DNA of 12,979 bases from JACQLN01 sp049274895 (lineage in GTDB: Bacteria > Patescibacteriota > Minisyncoccia > JACQLN01): NCBI GenBank assembly GCA_049274895.1, contig JBASTM010000018.1, forward strand, positions 1 through 12,979. The letters run 5' to 3'. Of this stretch, positions 12,879 through 12,979 are shown one piece after another. The position numbers and the translations under genes were made by a program. How positions within the stretch are numbered: position 1 is the stretch's first letter; each line of letters begins with the position of its first letter. Below the pieces are notes generated by a model. The model saw nothing but the letters and a program-made list of their open reading frames with translations. It did not search any database and had not been told where the DNA came from.

Positions 12879-12964
12879 GGTCAGCTTTGGGTTCTGCAGA
12901 GTGCAGACGCCTAAAGTCAGCCAAAATCATAAAGAAAGGACGGTCAGCCGTGAAAACGGTCAGC
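12879..12964 (+). repeat. recurrent CGGTCAGC in the leader of the last gene
   Basis: CGGTCAGC occurs at 12879-12886, 12941-12948 and 12957-12964, with a shorter GTCAGC near 12916. The last two are exactly 16 bp apart and span the start codon. TCTGCA-GAG-TGCAGA near 12893-12907 is a small hairpin in the same leader. It may be an operator or RNA feature; chance is not excluded. Confidence 0.35.
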
Positions 12965-12979
12965 CGCGAGCAGTCGCAT
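12950..12979 (+). CDS. start of an unidentified gene, cut by the window end
   Basis: GTG at 12950 with AAGGA nine bases upstream, after a strong promoter and leader. Only MKTVSREQSH is visible, too little to identify. The start is inferred from the ribosome site. Confidence 0.45.
   Translation, partial: MKTVSREQSH

Noticed and set aside
1..12979. CRISPR array, tRNA or rRNA genes.
   Set aside because: I saw no regularly spaced 25-40 bp repeats, no cloverleaf with a TTCGA arm and no rRNA core sequences; this was by eye, so a tRNA scan could still add something.

Overview
The window looks like chromosomal DNA of a Patescibacteria (CPR-type) bacterium. The reasons are compact genes, single-chain PheRS of the mitochondrial type, a CofE-like protein with no other sign of F420 metabolism, short palindromic intergenic repeats, and many genes with an extended -10 box so close to the start codon that the mRNA should be leaderless. 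TGA is used as a stop (gatB, folA, thyA, the orphan gene), which argues against the code-25 lineages Gracilibacteria and Absconditabacteria. The phylum call is inference from gene content; there is no rRNA here.

Layout, left to right. A CofE-like ligase (34-807) is followed by a small membrane protein (838-1236) that overlaps pheS (1205-2341). A nested palindromic element (2342-2492) separates pheS from gyrB (2509-4533). Between gyrB and secE lies the most unusual stretch (4534-5775). It holds two tandem hairpins of identical bulged architecture that end next to a perfect Shine-Dalgarno, then an unrecognised cysteine-rich gene with foreign codon use (4701-5405), a possible structured 3' RNA, a strong terminator, a 13-bp inverted repeat, a consensus promoter immediately followed by a terminator, and a palindromic repeat. 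The translation block secE-nusG-rplK follows (5776-7041), then a hicB-hicA toxin-antitoxin pair where rplA would often be.

The right half carries nucleotide metabolism genes. A HIGH-type nucleotidyltransferase (7796-8404) overlaps a deaminase with an unrecognised N-terminal domain (8397-9260). Convergent to them are a HIT protein (9284-9760, minus) and a folA-thyA operon (11245-9844, minus). A deaminase that makes dUMP, thymidylate synthase that methylates it and dihydrofolate reductase that recycles the folate would form a dTMP pathway; the ThyA is divergent. gatB (11323-12834) runs rightward from a divergent intergenic region and contains a palindrome inserted in frame. A consensus promoter at the gatB stop codon drives a gene cut off by the window end.

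Two kinds of translation start coexist. The membrane protein, secE, hicB, the HIT gene and gatB have an extended or consensus -10 only 6-7 nt before the start codon. The orphan gene, the nucleotidyltransferase, folA, thyA and the last partial gene have Shine-Dalgarno sequences. The best candidates for something undescribed are the twin-hairpin leader with its orphan gene, and the overlapping nucleotidyltransferase/deaminase pair.
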